From: Flavobacterium aquidurense
GTDB taxonomy: Bacteria > Bacteroidota > Bacteroidia > Flavobacteriales > Flavobacteriaceae
Direction: 5' to 3'
Assembly (NCBI RefSeq): GCF_001404985.1
Contig: NZ_JRLF01000009.1
Span: forward strand, 434,001 to 498,000
DNA length: 64,000 nucleotides
The position numbers and the translations under genes were made by a program. Below are positions 63,686 through 64,000 of this stretch, piece by piece (the first letter of the stretch is position 1; each line of letters starts with the position of its first letter). The notes beneath the pieces were generated by a model. The model made no database searches. It was not told the origin of the DNA and worked only from the letters and a program-made list of their open reading frames with translations.

Positions 63686-64000
63686 ATGACTTTTTCAGAA
63701 GAAAATTATCTTAAATCAATCTATCATCTTACGGCTTCAAATGATGCTGAAGTCAGCACGAATGCTATTGCCGAAATGATGGAAACCAAAGCTTCATCTG
63801 TTACGGATATGCTTAAAAAATTATCTGAAAAGGATTTGGTAAACTATAAAAAGTATCAAGGCGTTTCTTTGACCGAAAACGGCAAATTAGCCGCTAAAAT
63901 GATTGTTAGAAAACATCGCTTATGGGAAGTTTTTCTTGTTGAAAAATTAAATTTTTCGTGGGATGAAGTTCATGATATTGCGGAACAATTAGAACACATT
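63686..64000 (+). CDS. DtxR/MntR-family metalloregulator (3' end outside window)
   Basis: The 105 visible codons start MTFSEENYLKSIYHLTASND and include the winged-helix recognition part TNAIAEMMETKASSVTDMLKKLSEKDLVNYKKYQGVSLT, the metal-dimerisation region KMIVRKHRLWEVFLVEKLNFSWDEVHDIAEQLEHI, with the HxxE-type ligands expected of DtxR/MntR proteins. It should sense Mn(II) or Fe(II) and repress mntH. The window ends in the dimerisation domain, so a C-terminal SH3-like domain cannot be judged. Confidence 0.92.
   Translation, partial: MTFSEENYLKSIYHLTASNDAEVSTNAIAEMMETKASSVTDMLKKLSEKDLVNYKKYQGVSLTENGKLAAKMIVRKHRLWEVFLVEKLNFSWDEVHDIAEQLEHI

Overview
The window is a chromosomal segment of a flavobacterium, most likely Flavobacterium itself. 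The evidence is low GC, near absence of Shine-Dalgarno sites, several TAnnTTTG-type -7 promoter elements, gliding and type IX secretion genes (gldH, an SprB-like adhesin with a PorP/SprF partner, C-terminal sorting domains), class I fumarase, M4 protease and lycopene cyclase. No rRNA, tRNA, CRISPR array, prophage or insertion sequence was seen.

Layout. 1-3.2 kb: 3' end of metG, a RelB/ParE-type toxin-antitoxin pair, a candidate structured RNA in front of a small orphan gene, and a large nested palindrome. 3.2-10.3 kb: EamA transporter, HAD hydrolase plus CAT-like acyltransferase, OmpA-family protein, ferritin, a tiny Lys/Cys-rich protein, DUF2461. 10.4-18.7 kb: tailless SSB, a GNAT-nitrilase fusion with a zinc-ribbon protein and a membrane M28 peptidase, then rhodanese, LysR, GNAT and SDR genes. 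18.8-21.3 kb: a DNA-repair cluster (O6-alkylguanine methyltransferase, PolB-type exonuclease, AlkZ-like glycosylase); dinB lies further on at 27 kb. 21.5-29.5 kb: nucleoside-recognition membrane protein, fumarase, PAS protein, DNA polymerase IV, metallophosphatase, outer-membrane protein. 29.5-38.7 kb (minus strand): secreted M4 protease, 3-oxoacid CoA-transferase subunits, and the ricT-gldH-PBP1A operon. 39-47 kb: a 2323-residue adhesin with 16 SprB repeats followed by porP/sprF.

47-54 kb holds an unusual tRNA-modification locus. TrhO (O2-dependent) and a TrhP-type U32 protein (O2-independent), both linked to uridine-34 hydroxylation, are adjacent and share a homologous C-terminal domain. 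TrhP overlaps a one-cluster ferredoxin gene. A decayed second copy of the ferredoxin/TrhP 3' part lies 4 kb away, on the other side of two ankyrin-repeat genes and a lipoprotein gene. 54-64 kb is a redox and metal region: bacilliredoxin, ArsR-type regulator, lycopene cyclase, thioredoxin-like protein, TonB receptor with a Cys pair in its plug, thioredoxin-reductase-like flavoprotein, MerC-domain protein, a divergent Fur-family regulator with palindromic operators, and an Nramp-Usp manganese transporter followed by a DtxR/MntR-type regulator cut by the window end.

Many intergenic gaps carry dispersed repeats of several families, some of which recur within this window (TTTGAACC/CAAAGG, ATCTGTGGC, TTATCTAATT, CTCCAGCTAAAGCTGGAG, and a REP-like TAGTGCCTGACGGCAC element). 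Functions are inferred from recognisable motifs and family knowledge; no database search was run.
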